Shown: positions 1 through 10,700 of the stretch, piece after piece
Layout: every line of letters begins with the position of its first letter
How positions within the stretch are numbered: the first letter of the stretch is position 1
Assembly: GCA_037447655.1 (NCBI GenBank)
Contig: JBBHKE010001779.1
Location: forward strand, 1 to 34,739
DNA: 34,739 nt
Source of the DNA: Zygnema cylindricum
Taxonomy: Eukaryota > Streptophyta > Zygnematophyceae > Zygnematales > Zygnemataceae
Reading direction: 5' to 3'
Made by a program: the position numbers and the translations under genes
Notes under the pieces: generated by a model
The model's input: the letters and a program-made list of their open reading frames with translations, nothing else
What the model was told of the DNA's origin: nothing
Database searches by the model: none

Positions 1-1602
1 GTTCCTCTTACGCCTGTTTATGTGAAAGTACTATCAATATGTTTTGGTATTTCCTTTCTTTTGTTTCCATGTACTCAGTTTACGATTCAAGTTTTTAATA
101 AAGTTTATTTCTCCGGAATCTCGTGTTTAACCATATCAAGCAGTTTACATTTTTTTTTTAACCGTATCCATCGACTTGTTGTTGTTTTTGTTGTTACTTT
201 GTCGCCCATATAACAAAAATATCATCCTTCTGTTTGACTCCATCCTAAAATTTTGACTTAGTACAAATTAAAAGTATTTCTCACGGACGAATGAACTTAA
301 AAGACGTATTGTATGTTACTAAGTTTACAGATTAGAGGCCTTTCTATGTGATTGGTGTGATGCAAGTGTGAGGTGCTGGGAAAGGAAATGAGACAAAAAT
401 AATAGCCTATTAATGAACTATGGTGAACAGAAGCAGTTGATTAACTCTGCATTCCGAGACTGGTATCTCCACCTAAATAGGATACGTACTCTACAGCATG
501 TTCGTCAACTACAGACTAGTACATACATTACAAAGTAAAGGACACAGTACATAGAACCTATACTTTGTTCTATAAGTTCCAACGTTCATGCGAACATTTG
601 CAAGTGACATCCTAAGCAGCGGTGGACTGCAGTATACATTTGCCTCTTAATTTAGTACCGCGCCATGCAACCCAACGGCAAGAATACATAAAAGCGGTGT
701 TCTGTGTCGAGAGCCTTTTGTTGATATTTGATACATAAGTTTTCTTGACATATAGATCATCGATATATTGGTCCGGACAGATATATCGACTAGGCTAATA
801 TCGTGATAAAAATACAACATATTGCGATAAGTTATCTGGTCGATCCGCCATACCCCGTACACTGATACGGAATGGGCTACAAAAATAATTCAAAAGCTCC
901 TTCGCCTCCTTAGACCCTCGCCCCAAGGTATGGCGATAGTTATTGACCTGAAAACCTATCGCGACATATCGGTATTTTATTGCGATAGTAGCCTTGTTGA
1001 TACATCGGACAATAAATCGATTATCGGCATGTGAACAAAAACAATACAACGTTTATCGGCGAGAGGTTCTCTATACACAACACTAGTCTTTACAATCTCC
1101 CACCCTTTAAAGATTCACATCCTTATTAATACGGGCTTACCCGTTTGACATACTATGAACGACATACAACCACCCTATGGCGTGGATGTCAGAGAGTCAG
1201 ATCCCAACCCAATTGGTGGCCTTCTTGCTGTTCTGCTCTGTTGTCCCCATAGAGACAATTCAATGGTTCTAAACTTTAGCAATTCAATGGTTTCCCTCTT
1301 GGGGATCCACACCTTTGAACACCAACAGTCAATTTTATTAAAAATAGCGATGGAAAACCATACATGGAGGGTTTTTAAGGGGTTTTGTACAAGCAATGGA
1401 GATGCGTCTATCGTTAGAGACAACCCAATTAACTACAGTGTTGAAGTAGTTTTCGATTTCTTAAGTTTTTGTTCATTTGGATGACCAACCAATTTTAGCA
1501 CTTACTCTCCGCAATGGACCTCTTTGAGGTCACGGACGTGATATATGACACAATTGTATAATCAATCAACAGTTACAAAGGTTAATGAAGTTGTAACCTT
1601 CC
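1..1602. other. AT-rich intergenic DNA, no supported gene
   Basis: No open frame here resembles a known protein or has plausible splice partners. A 109-codon frame at 1155-1484 (+) has no recognisable motif and I do not call it. Between about 730 and 1060 the motif CGATA/TATCG recurs unusually often on both strands, for example tatcgcgacatatcgg near 958-973. This resembles degenerate repeat DNA rather than coding sequence. Confidence 0.5.
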
Positions 1603-1972
1603 ATGCTGATATCAAATATCGAGTGCCATGTCATGTGTCAAGTTGACGTTTGATACCAAGTGACACTACACGCACAAAGCTAACATTTACTATCATATGA
1701 CGTTGTATGTGCAAAGCTGGTGTTCCCTATCGAGTGAAGTTTTGTGTGTAAAGGTGACCTTTAATATCGAGTGACGTTGAATATACAAATTTAGCGTTCA
1801 ATATCGAATAAATTTGCACTTGCAAAGTTGACGTTTAACATCGAGATAATTTTTGTTTGCAAAGGAGATAATTGATTTTTAGTGACATTGCATGTTCAAA
1901 TTTGGCAATCAATATCGAGTGATCTCGACTGTCCAAAGCTGACAATTTACAGTGGGTGAAGTTTGATTTTCG
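1603..1972. repeat. Ten-unit 37-bp tandem satellite
   Basis: Ten consecutive units of exactly 37 bp start at 1603, 1640, 1677, 1714, 1751, 1788, 1825, 1862, 1899 and 1936. Most units begin AAGTTGACG or AAGCTGAC-like, carry a central AATATCGAGTGA, and end TTGTATGTGCA-like. The units have diverged considerably in sequence, yet none has gained or lost a base. A possible further, more degraded unit lies at 1566-1602. No reading frame runs through the array. Confidence 0.85.
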
Positions 1973-3117
1973 CCAAATAATAGAAGAAACAAAAAGAAAG
2001 GAATTTACATTGTGTGTACTTCACATGTATTTTATGTCTTTTGCACGTGCATTTTATGTTCGCACATTATTTATTCTAAGTGTTTTTTGACGCATATTTT
2101 TCATGCACTTTTCTTGTACTTTACGTATATAGGCAAAATACTTTAATTGTACTCCTGCTTGCCGACTAGTTATATAATTGGGCAAAAAAGTAAAATTTGT
2201 AATTTTGAACTTTGTTTCCAATCTAGTGTGCTCTTACCGTTATCTTTATTATTCTCCATTCTATCTTTCATACTCGTTTTAATTCTTAAGTAATGTCCTG
2301 TACTCGTGTTCCTTTAATTAAGAGATTTGCCTTGGACTTGATTACATGCTTCTAGTGCCCACTTTGTTAATAACGTCCCATGGGGAAAAGTAAATAATAA
2401 GAGTCAAAAAAGAAGAATTGACACACAAAAACATGCGTAAAATAAAGTACAAACTGAAGGGGTTCATAATATTTGCTTTTAGTTTTTCTTTTAGGATTTG
2501 AAGTATGTCATGCGACATTCATTTTGCGACTATACAGGTTTTAGGAGGGATTTTGTACACCGTGCATCGCTATTATTGCAAAGGTTTTTCTCGCCAATTA
2601 AAACATCTTTTCTCTGTGCACACTTGTCCAATTTTTAACCGGAGACCGCCATTCGGTAGGTGAGAATCTTGGCTTTCAATCCCAACCGTCAGATGAACAA
2701 ATTGCTAAGTGTGGAGGGTGAAAAAATGTAATAAGCGCCGTAAAAAACCTCAATACTAATAACGGTAATGGAGATCACAGGAACGGGAAAATGTGTGGCA
2801 TTAGGAACTTCTACACAGGCCTATTTTCGAGTACGTCATTTAGAGTGGATGACATCATTTTTCCACTTTTACAATTAGCTAAAAAAATTGTATCAGTATC
2901 ATTACAATACTTTTAGTAGCAACTCTATGTTATCTTTTTCTTCGGTCTTTACAAACTATCTTTTAATTGTTTTTATACTTTTACAGCATATGTTGCTGCA
3001 AGCATTATATGTTCGAATTATCATTCTAATTAGTACATTTCTTGCGATGGAACGAACACCTTTGTCAATAAAATTGCTACTCTCATCCCAAATTTTTCTC
3101 TCTCATCCCAAATTTTT
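1973..3117. other. AT-rich intergenic DNA
   Basis: I see nothing assignable in this stretch. An 85-codon frame at 2888-3145 is a chance AT-rich frame. A short local direct repeat, tctcatcccaaattttt, occurs twice near 3081-3117, just before the flank of the next element. Confidence 0.5.
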
Positions 3118-4518
3118 AAATTTCAAGCGTGTGTTACCAATTTAAATTGAATACGACATATTATTACTTTGAAGCATAGTTGTTCACGGCGTTTATTGCG
3201 AACGATTTAATCACGATGAATATACGTAACAAACGCATTGAACCTTTTGAAAAAATCGTAAAAATCGTTAATGAATTTTCGTCTGTACTATGCCGTACAT
3301 GTAAACAAAAATAAATTTCACATATATCGCAGTTTGTACCATTTTCGTACATTTCCCGTATCTTTTCGTAATAGTCCATACATTTTTGGTACAATTCCGT
3401 ACCTTTCCGTAAAATTTCTGTTCAGTTTACCGGACAGAAAGTACTACGAAGTGCAACGTATCTTTTCGTCAAATTTCGTACATTTACCGTACAAAACCGT
3501 ACAGTTATCGTAAAATACCATACAGTCCCGTGAATTAGGGTGGAATTCCATTAGGCCGTCCCAGTAAATGTACGGAAAATTCTACTGGCAGCGTTTACTG
3601 GAAGACTATTCCATTTTGTCGGGCCAGTAACAAACCTTCCTCAATTATGATTAGCACCACGTAGGTTAGAGTCCAGATTTGAAAATCTTAAATAAAATCT
3701 TCAAACGGAATGTCAGAACGAAATATCTGTACGGCCGGAGGTAGTTAATGATTCGTACGTAAATTTTGCGGCCAGATTTTTGATTTTGAAAACTGAAATC
3801 AAAATTTCGAAACGGAATGGCAAAAAGACGCGGCAAACTTTGAAGGTCGCGGCAAACTTTGAATGTCGTGGATGTCAGACGGAGCGTGCGAAAAAAAATT
3901 CGGCTCACTTGCATCCAGCGTGGCAGGCGGCACATGGACCGTACGACGTAGGCACATGGCCTATACGACGTGTAGACCTGTGATCGCTTGTTCAAAACAG
4001 ATATTTTTTTTCTTTTTCACGTGTACCAATGGTACACGTCTAGTATCATACAACTCTCCTCGCGAGGAGACTATCGTGACACTGGATGATGTGCGCGATT
4101 GCTTCGCGGATCTGAAAATGTGAAATATCCAACGGCCAGGAATTACGCCTACATCATTGGAGCCTTCCGACAGCTTTCCAGTAAAGAATTTTCGTCTGAC
4201 AACTTTTTTTTTAAGGTACGGCGTGGTACGAATATGTACGAACCTGTACGGCATCCAGTAACGAACCACACTTTTCTACATACCGTACAGTTTCCGTAAA
4301 TTATCCGTTCAGTTTACCGGACAGAAAGTACATCGCGTTTTTTTCCGATTTATTCAAAAGTCACGAATTATACGTTTTAATCGGAAAAAAGGAAAAAATC
4401 GCGCGATTTGAACAACTATGCTTTTAGGTGATTTTTTGGTTTTTTCTCGCTCAATACAAAATTTTAATTTTCAAGCGTGTGTTACTAAAGTATTTTAATT
4501 TGTTACGACATATTATTA
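3118..4518. mobile_element. Candidate 1.25-kb TIR element within direct repeats
   Basis: Inverted termini are visible: GAAGCATAGTTGTTCA at 3171-3186 and its complement TGAACAACTATGCTTT at 4409-4424 (15 of 16 match). Outside them lies a direct repeat of about 45 bp. It contains TTTCAAGCGTGTGTTAC and TACGACATATTATTA and occurs at 3121-3166 and 4469-4518. Inside, a 25-bp sequence containing CAGTTTACCGGACAGAAAG is repeated exactly at 3420-3444 and 4307-4331, amid many CCGTAC motifs. No transposase frame is present, so any mobility would be non-autonomous. The flanking repeats are far too long for a normal target duplication. A segmental duplication interrupted by an insertion is the alternative. 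Confidence 0.5.
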
Positions 4519-5219
4519 ATTCCAACAATAGTGCTAAACACGAGACAAACGTCCCTATTCGTCAACAGAGTTAAAATAGTGCGATAATTTAAAATACCAA
4601 ACAGCTCTTTTGTTTACACTTGCGTTTAAACAAAGTCTGACGTTTAAAAGTTTAAAGTACAGTGCACCGTGTACCACGGTGTACCTGGCAGCAACATGGA
4701 AAAAGTCGAAATGCTTAATAAATAATAACCACCACCGCCCCTCGTTATTCGCGTTAATAGCGATGAAAGGTGACGTACGGACTGGCACTTTCCGTACATC
4801 TCACTATTTACACTATTGTACTCTTGAACTACAGTACAGTATAGTACAGTATTGTAAAGTACAGGAGTACTGTACTGTAATGTACGTGACACTAATTAAA
4901 CCTTACCAAATGTTGAACGGCTTGCATGGGTCGGCATCGTCGACTCCAAGCCGCCGTACAGTACGGTACATTGTCGTACGGCAACAGCGAATATAGTACT
5001 GTACACAATAGTGGTCCGCTTGAGCGGTCGAGCCTGAGCCCGGCCTGAGAAGCCGGCGGTGCTTGGGCGGCTGGCCGTACAGGACAGCCGGAGGCGAAAG
5101 GACGATGACGTCGACGACACGCTCCCGCCACCACACGTTTCGCGCCCTCGCACGTGACGTGACACAAAGGACGATAAGGAGACGTGCTTCCTGCCGCACA
5201 ACTCTCCATGGGTTGGTCA
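4519..5219. other. Gene-free, GTAC-rich DNA
   Basis: No gene is supported. Palindromic GTAC-containing repeats are dense: CAGTACAGTATAGTACAGTA and AGTACTGTACTGTA at about 4830-4885, and CCGTACAGTACGGTACATTG near 4955-4980. All overlapping frames from 4892 to 5238 on the minus strand are mutual shadows without recognisable domains. The part from about 5030 to 5180 is notably more GC-rich than its surroundings. Confidence 0.5.
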
Positions 5220-6072
5220 AAGATATTCCCCTCTCCACTCTCTTGTCTTCTCTCCCTTCCCCCCTCTCCTACTTCATATCCTCCCTCACTCGAACCCTCT
5301 CATCCCTCCTCTCCCTCGTCGACTCCGCCTCTCCCTCCTCCCCCCTTCCCACCTCCCCCCTTCCCACCTCCCCGTCGGTCCTCCCTTATGGCGATACGCC
5401 CTCCCCTCGACATCTTTCTACTCCTCCCTCTTCCTTGATTTCCTTATTCCAGATCCGCCCTCTTTCCCTCCTCTCTCTCCCTCTCTTTCCTTCCCTTTAC
5501 CTCTTTCCCTCTCTCTCCCTCCCTCTCTCTCTCCCTCCCTCCCTCCCTCCTTCCTTCCCTCCCTCCCCCTATAATCACCTGTAGGTAGCAGATGACGTCA
5601 TCCACTCCTATTCCTTTTTTCAGCTCCCATTCCTACTGCTCGATTGTGGCACAAATTTCTATTTTTCGATGATCTTTTTTTTTTGTTTATTCATTTAAAG
5701 TTGTTGTCAGTTTCATAAAATAAAATATAAAGTTTCGTAATGTTACGCGAGTGTGTGGGTGGAGGAGGACGTCTTGGCGGCGGTGCACCGTGACGCTGCC
5801 CGTGGGATCTGCTGCCTCGATCCGTACAGCGAGGCCATCCGGATAAAGAACGAGATTTATTTTTATATTGTCGAAATGACTTTTTCTGATCGCCTTGATC
5901 CATTCCTTCTCCCGATTTCGACACGACTCTAATGATTCTCCTTTGATCCCTTTCGGGTCCTTTCCTCCTCCCCTTTCTCCCATCTCCTTTTCCTCTCCCC
6001 TTTTCCATATCTTCTCCTCGCCCCTCCCTCCGTATCCCCCCCCCCTTCCCTCTTCCTCTCCGTACATTCAGC
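5220..6072. repeat. Two long pyrimidine (C/T) tracts
   Basis: C/T-rich low-complexity sequence runs from about 5228 to 5578, with CTCC, CTCT and CCCTCC units and occasional purines. A second tract lies at about 5935-6062. The open frames across them (Ser/Pro/Leu-rich forward, Arg/Gly/Glu-rich reverse) follow directly from the composition and are not genes. The stretch between the tracts has no recognisable feature. Confidence 0.8.
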
Positions 6073-8270
6073 TGCATGTCGGCTGCGCGTGAGCGAGTTG
6101 CGCGTCATTTACGCGTTCAGTGAGTTACGCGTGAGTAACGAACGCGTCAAGTATGCGACAGCTAACGCGGCTGCGATGGTTCACGCAGTTTTGCGCGTTT
6201 ATAGTTTCGCTTCCGCAGCTTCGAAGCAGCTTCGCGGCAGTCAACGGCAAATTTTTATTTCGCTGCAGGTTTGACGCACTTTCGCGCCCTTTTTTTTCTG
6301 CCACGTGGCAGTCCGTGGCAGTTCCGCGGCAGTTCCCCGGCAGTTCCGCGCGACTGGCTCGAGTCTGTTGCGCGGCAGTTTTGGTATCGGCCGGGCAGGC
6401 GCATCGGCTAGGTTCCGTTGCGGCTCGGCCGGGGCCGTATTGGCCGGAGGATTGTATTTGAATGGCGTACTTTGTCGTTTGTGGTATGGCGGGATGGAAC
6501 CCACGGTCAACAGCTCATTCCGAGTCTGTCACGTCACAGTTATGTCTCCGTCTTATCCCTCGCAGTATGTCGCACTTTTGTTTCGTTACACTGGTGTCAC
6601 GTTCATGTCTCAGTTCTGTTACATTTGTCACGTTTGCGTCTCGGTTATGTCACAGTTGAAACAGCTCTGTCAGAGTCTTGTCTCGCGATTTTGTCACGGT
6701 GATGTGGCGGTTTTGTTTCAGTTTTTTTTTTTTTCGTTATTGATTTTGTTCCCGTTACATGTTTACAGTTGATAGCGTTTCTGTTGTGCGCCACTTTTTT
6801 GGATTGTACTGCCAAACGGAGAAACAATGGTCGTTTTGTCGTTTAGTGATTTTTTGTTATCGTGCACGTGCATAGTTATTCTGATATACTTCTGTCACAG
6901 CTGCCACATTTGAGTCTCGGTTCTGTGACAGTCGCAGCAGTTCCGTTAGGGTTTTGTCAGAGTCCTCACAATTGTGCGTCAGTTATTTCGCAATAGTGTC
7001 ACGGTCACGTGGCAGTTTTTTCAGTTGTCTCTGAGTTTTCTGGCATTCGCAGCATTTCTGTTTCTGGTCGTTCTTTGGCGACAGTTCGGAGCGTTCCCCC
7101 AAATTTTTGGCTTGTAGTCCCAAACGTTTATACTGTGGTCGTTGTGTCGCGTTGTCTTCTTTCTATCGCGCACGTGCGCCGACATAACTTACTGACACAA
7201 GTGCACCGACCATCGCACGTGGCAATGCTGCGAAAAAACGAGTTCGACCGCAAAAGAGACTTGTGCCACGCGTCGAAAAGTGGCAGTCTGGCGAAAAGCC
7301 ATGCATGCACATCTGTTTATGTTCAGTTTTGGCTCGTTCCTGTTTGTCTTTTCTGTAATTTATTAATTCTAGGCTGAATAAAATGGGTGTTGTGGAATGA
7401 TCGAACCCGCGGTAATAGCCTGTTCCGAAACAGTTTTGCGGCAGCTATTCCTCAGTTATTCCTCAGTTATGTCTCCATTTTTTCTATCAGTATGTCGCAG
7501 TTTTGTTCAGATATTCTTTCTTCTCAGTTTTGTCACAATTGTATCATTGACGTATAAGTTCTATTGCAGTTGCAACGGTTCCGTTCGTGTTTTTCTTCAG
7601 TTTTTTACAATGGTGTATCCGTTATCCCGCAATTTGTCTCGGTTCTGCCGCAGTTCTGTTCCAGTACTTTTCAGTTGCCCTAAATTAATTGCGATTCTGT
7701 GTTTGTTCCCGTTTTTGTCGATAGTTCACAGAGATTCCGTCGGACGCCAATTTTTTTTTTGTAGAACCTTCCAATCGGATAATTTTTTTGGTTGTTTAGA
7801 TTTTGTTCCATCGCGCACGCGCACCGACAAAACTTACCGCCCCACTACACCGACCATTGCACCAAACCATCGCACGTGGCGATGCGCCAAAAAACGATCT
7901 CAGCTGAAAACGAGACTTTCGCCACTTGTCGAAAGGTGCGCGTCAAAAACAAAAATCAAACACCAAAACTATGGCGTTTTCTGCTCGCCGCCTCTCTACC
8001 TTATCCTCTCACAAAAAAACAACGATTCCAATCTCGCACGCGCGAGATTCGGGGTTAAATCCCCCGGTTGTTTTCTTTAACCGCCAATCAATCTTAATTG
8101 TGGAAAGCTCAGTATTGTTTTCTCCAGCTTAGGATTTACTATTCTCTCTCTGCACCAAATTTCTTCTCGCAGAGTCTTTGCAGTGAAATAGCAATTTTTG
8201 ATTATCCGCTGGTCGTACTTTTCAAAGTTTTTACACTTAAAAAATTATATTTTCGCACGAAATACTCCCC
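6073..8270. repeat. Diverged ~0.4-kb repeat units, no gene
   Basis: Three related copies can be followed, near 6460-6880, 6885-7290 and 7375-7950. Shared landmarks are a TCAGTTATGTCTCCGT-like start (6534 and 7462), runs of TTTTGTCACAGTT or GGCAGTT, a GTAGTCCCAAACG-like block (6806, 7114 and 7759) and ATCGCGCACGTGCGCCGAC (7168 and 7810). In the last two copies CATCGCACGTGGC follows. A diverged GGCAGTTCCGCGGCAGTT array lies at 6305-6385. The long frames here change register without splice signals, so I call this a decayed repetitive region, possibly transposon-derived. Confidence 0.55.
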
Positions 8271-10700
8271 ATGGCTACAGCGATGAGGATGTTGATCATG
8301 GCGCTTCTCCTCCTAGAAGAGGAAATCATGGCGGGAAGCTGGCTGTGGCTCGCAGCCATGGCTGGGAAGCCTCTCCTCTTCGTCTTTTTCTCTCGCTCTA
8401 AGGTCCAGGCAGAAATGGCAAAATGGTTTGCAGTCGTCAGCTGCTCTGACGTGGCAAACTTTCTTGTCTTATTCCTCGTATTTGTCATATGCATGCTGCT
8501 CTCATATATAAGGGAGCTTCACGAGGAGAGGAGGCTCTGGGGGGAAGAGAGAAGGGAGGAGAAGAGAGGGGAAGAGGAGAAGAAAGGGGAAGAGGTAATA
8601 TTGTTGTTTTTTTTTGTTTTTTATTTTTTTTGCTTTTTTTTCAGATTTTCCCTGAAACTGAACGTAAAACTGATCCAAAATCTGAACCAAAAACTGACTT
8701 AAGAACTGAAATTAAAACTGAATCTAAAGCTGAACCTAATATTGAACCAAAAACTGAATCTAAAATTGAACCTAAAACTGATCTAAAACTGACCTAAAAC
8801 TGAACCTAAAACTGATTTAAAACTGACCTAAAACTGAACCTAAAATTGAACCTAAAACTGATCTAAAACTGACCTAAAGCTGAACCTAAAACTGACCCAA
8901 AAACTGAACTAAAAACTTTCTTACCTTTGTGTTTTTGTTTTTTTTTTTTTATGCAGATTGAGGAAACATTGAAAACTAATGTGGATTTGAGAATGGAGCG
9001 GGATCACCTGAAAGAAAAGGTGCATTTAGTTTTGTGTTTTGTTTATTAGTTTAGTTTAGTTTTGTGTTTTTGTTTTGTTTTGTGTTTTGTTTTGTTTTGC
9101 GTGTTTTGTTTTGTTTTGCGTGTTTTGTGTTGTGTTGTGTTTTGTTTTGTGTTTTTGTTTTGGTCTTGTTTTGTTTTGTTTTGAGTTTTGTGTTTTAATT
9201 TGTGTTTTTTTTTTTTTTTGAGTTTTGTTTCTAGTTTTGTGGTTTTGGGTTTGTTTTTAGTTTTGTGGTTTTGTTTTGTTTTATGTTTTGTTTTGTTGTT
9301 TTGTTTTGTTTAGTTTAGTTTAGTTTTGTGTTTTTATTTCTTTATGTTAATTTTTGTTTTGTTTCATTTCTTTGTTGTGTAGGTTGAGGAAATCATAAAA
9401 GCAAACCTAAGTTTGCAAGAAGAGCGAGATACCTTCCAAGAGAAGGTGAGCTTAAGTTTTTTTTTTGATTTTTACGTCTTTTTTTTCGTCATGTGTTTTT
9501 TTTTTTCTTTTCAACTTTTTTTTTTGTTTCAACTTTACGTTTTTTTTTTTTGTTATTTTTTTTTTCAGTTTACTGTTTGTTCATGGTGCATTTAGTTTTT
9601 TTTTGTGTTAGTTTTTTTAGTTTTTTTTGTCTTATTGTGTTTTTTTTTTTTTTTTTCTTTATATTAATTTGTTATTTTTATTTCTTTTTTTTGTTGTGTA
9701 GGTTGAGGAAATCATGAAAACAAACCTAAGTTTGCAAGGAGAGAGAGGTACTTTGCAAGAGAAGGTGAGCTAAAGTTTTTTTTTTTTTTGTTTTCTTACG
9801 TCTTTTTTTGGTTATGTTTTTTTCTTTTTTCTTTACTTTCGTTTTTGTTTCCTTTGCTGTTTTTTGTTTTTTTCTCTTTTTCTTGTGAATCTCTTCTTGT
9901 CAAATTGTAGGAAAAGACTTCTTATTTTGTCTCAATCTTACGTTTTTTTTTTTTTTTTCAGTTTTTTCTTTTCAGTTTACTATTTGTTTACATCTTCAGT
10001 TTACCGTGAATTGATATTTCCATTTTTTTGTGTTTTCCAGTTCCTTTGGGCCGACCTTGAACGATTGAAATACGAAAAAATATCGGAGCAAATGGAGAAA
10101 AACGGTCAGGAATTTGTGAAAGGACACTCTTTCATTAAAAAGAAAAACAACGAATTAGAAATGGAAAACAATGAGCTGGAAATGGAAGTCAAACGTTTAG
10201 AAGGGATCGCCGAAGTACAAATCCAATCATGGCTCGTTATGATACAATACGAGCTCCAAAAATGGACCATGTACTTCAAGGGAGAAGAAAATAGGGTTGA
10301 GATTGCGAAGGCATTCTTGCGAGACGATGTATTGGCTTTGCAAGAGGAAAAGAGGAGATTCAACGACGAGAGATATGAATGGACAAAATCAATGTACGAG
10401 AAAAAGACGCAGGATGAGGGAACGGAGGAGGAAGGGACGGAAGAGTTCTCGGAGGTGTCGTCGGAAGAGGTGAAGGAGAGGATCGAGGAGGTGAAGGGAG
10501 AGAGAAGAGTGTACGAGGAGGAGAAGGTGAAGGAGAGAGTCGAAGAAGAGGATGGCTTTGGGGAGAAGGGAGAGGCATCTCAAGACGCGACAATGGAGGA
10601 GGAGGAGACAATGCGCGACGATATTGTAATGAGTGTGGTATTTAATGGGTACGAGGAGTTTGAGGAAGAGGAAGAGGAAGAAATGTTTTGGGAGGATTAA
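8271..10700 (+). CDS. Acidic coiled-coil protein with triplicated 63-nt exon
   Basis: I do not recognise the family. The model has exons 8271-8594, 8957-9019, 9383-9445, 9702-9764 and 10041-10700. All join in phase 0 with GT-AG introns and give about 390 codons. Exon 1 encodes a hydrophobic segment (about residues 52-79, a possible membrane anchor) followed by an Arg/Glu-rich stretch. Exons 2-4 are homologous 21-codon (three-heptad) modules with a pattern like VEEI-K-NLSLQ-ER-T-QEK. Exon 5 encodes a long Glu/Lys-rich coiled coil including the repeat NNELEM, then an acidic tail ending FWED. The module boundaries and last exon are convincing. Exon 1 is weaker: the start at 8271 sits in a good plant context (ccccATGGCT), but a TATA-like TATATAAG at 8505 lies inside it. 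If that promoter is used, the first ATG would be at 8993. Function is unknown; a structural or tethering role would be inference. Confidence 0.6.
8505..8512 (+). promoter_or_regulatory. Possible TATA box of the coiled-coil gene
   Basis: TATATAAG followed by GGAGC is a good plant TATA match and would place a transcription start near 8535-8545. It lies inside the predicted first exon, so either it is coincidental or the true first exon begins downstream and translation starts in the first 63-nt exon (ATG at 8993). Confidence 0.3.
8655..8915 (+). repeat. 12-bp (AAACTGAACCTA) minisatellite in intron 1
   Basis: Degenerate units of AAACTGAACCTA or AAACTGATCTA (12 bp, some 11 bp) fill most of the first intron of the coiled-coil gene, between two poly-T stretches. 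The first part reads as an open Lys-Thr-Glu-Pro repeat in phase with exon 1. Eleven-bp units then shift the frame to a stop at about 8795, and no donor is available before it. I therefore treat the array as intronic. Confidence 0.7.
9025..9340 (+). repeat. TTTTG/TTTAG-rich simple repeat in intron 2
   Basis: The second intron of the coiled-coil gene consists largely of GTTTT and GTGTTTT units on the sense strand. This gives a long U/G-rich stretch upstream of the acceptor TGTGTAG at 9377-9382. No coding potential is seen. Confidence 0.7.

Noticed and set aside
1155-1484. 109-codon plus-strand frame
   Set aside because: No motif, no splice partners, and an equally open 82-codon frame on the opposite strand.
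1603-1972. CRISPR-like array
   Set aside because: The 37-bp units are contiguous without unique spacers, and the context is a eukaryotic nuclear genome.
5063-5584. 173-codon Ser/Pro/Leu frame
   Set aside because: It is a composition by-product of a C/T tract, with no start context, domain or splice partners.
7397-8080. 227-codon plus-strand frame
   Set aside because: It runs through diverged nucleotide repeats that are not conserved in frame between copies and has no recognisable domain.
8645-8795. Lys-Thr-Glu-Pro repeat as a coding exon of the coiled-coil gene
   Set aside because: It is in phase with exon 1, but no donor occurs before the stop, and the preceding donor joins directly in phase to the 63-nt exon.
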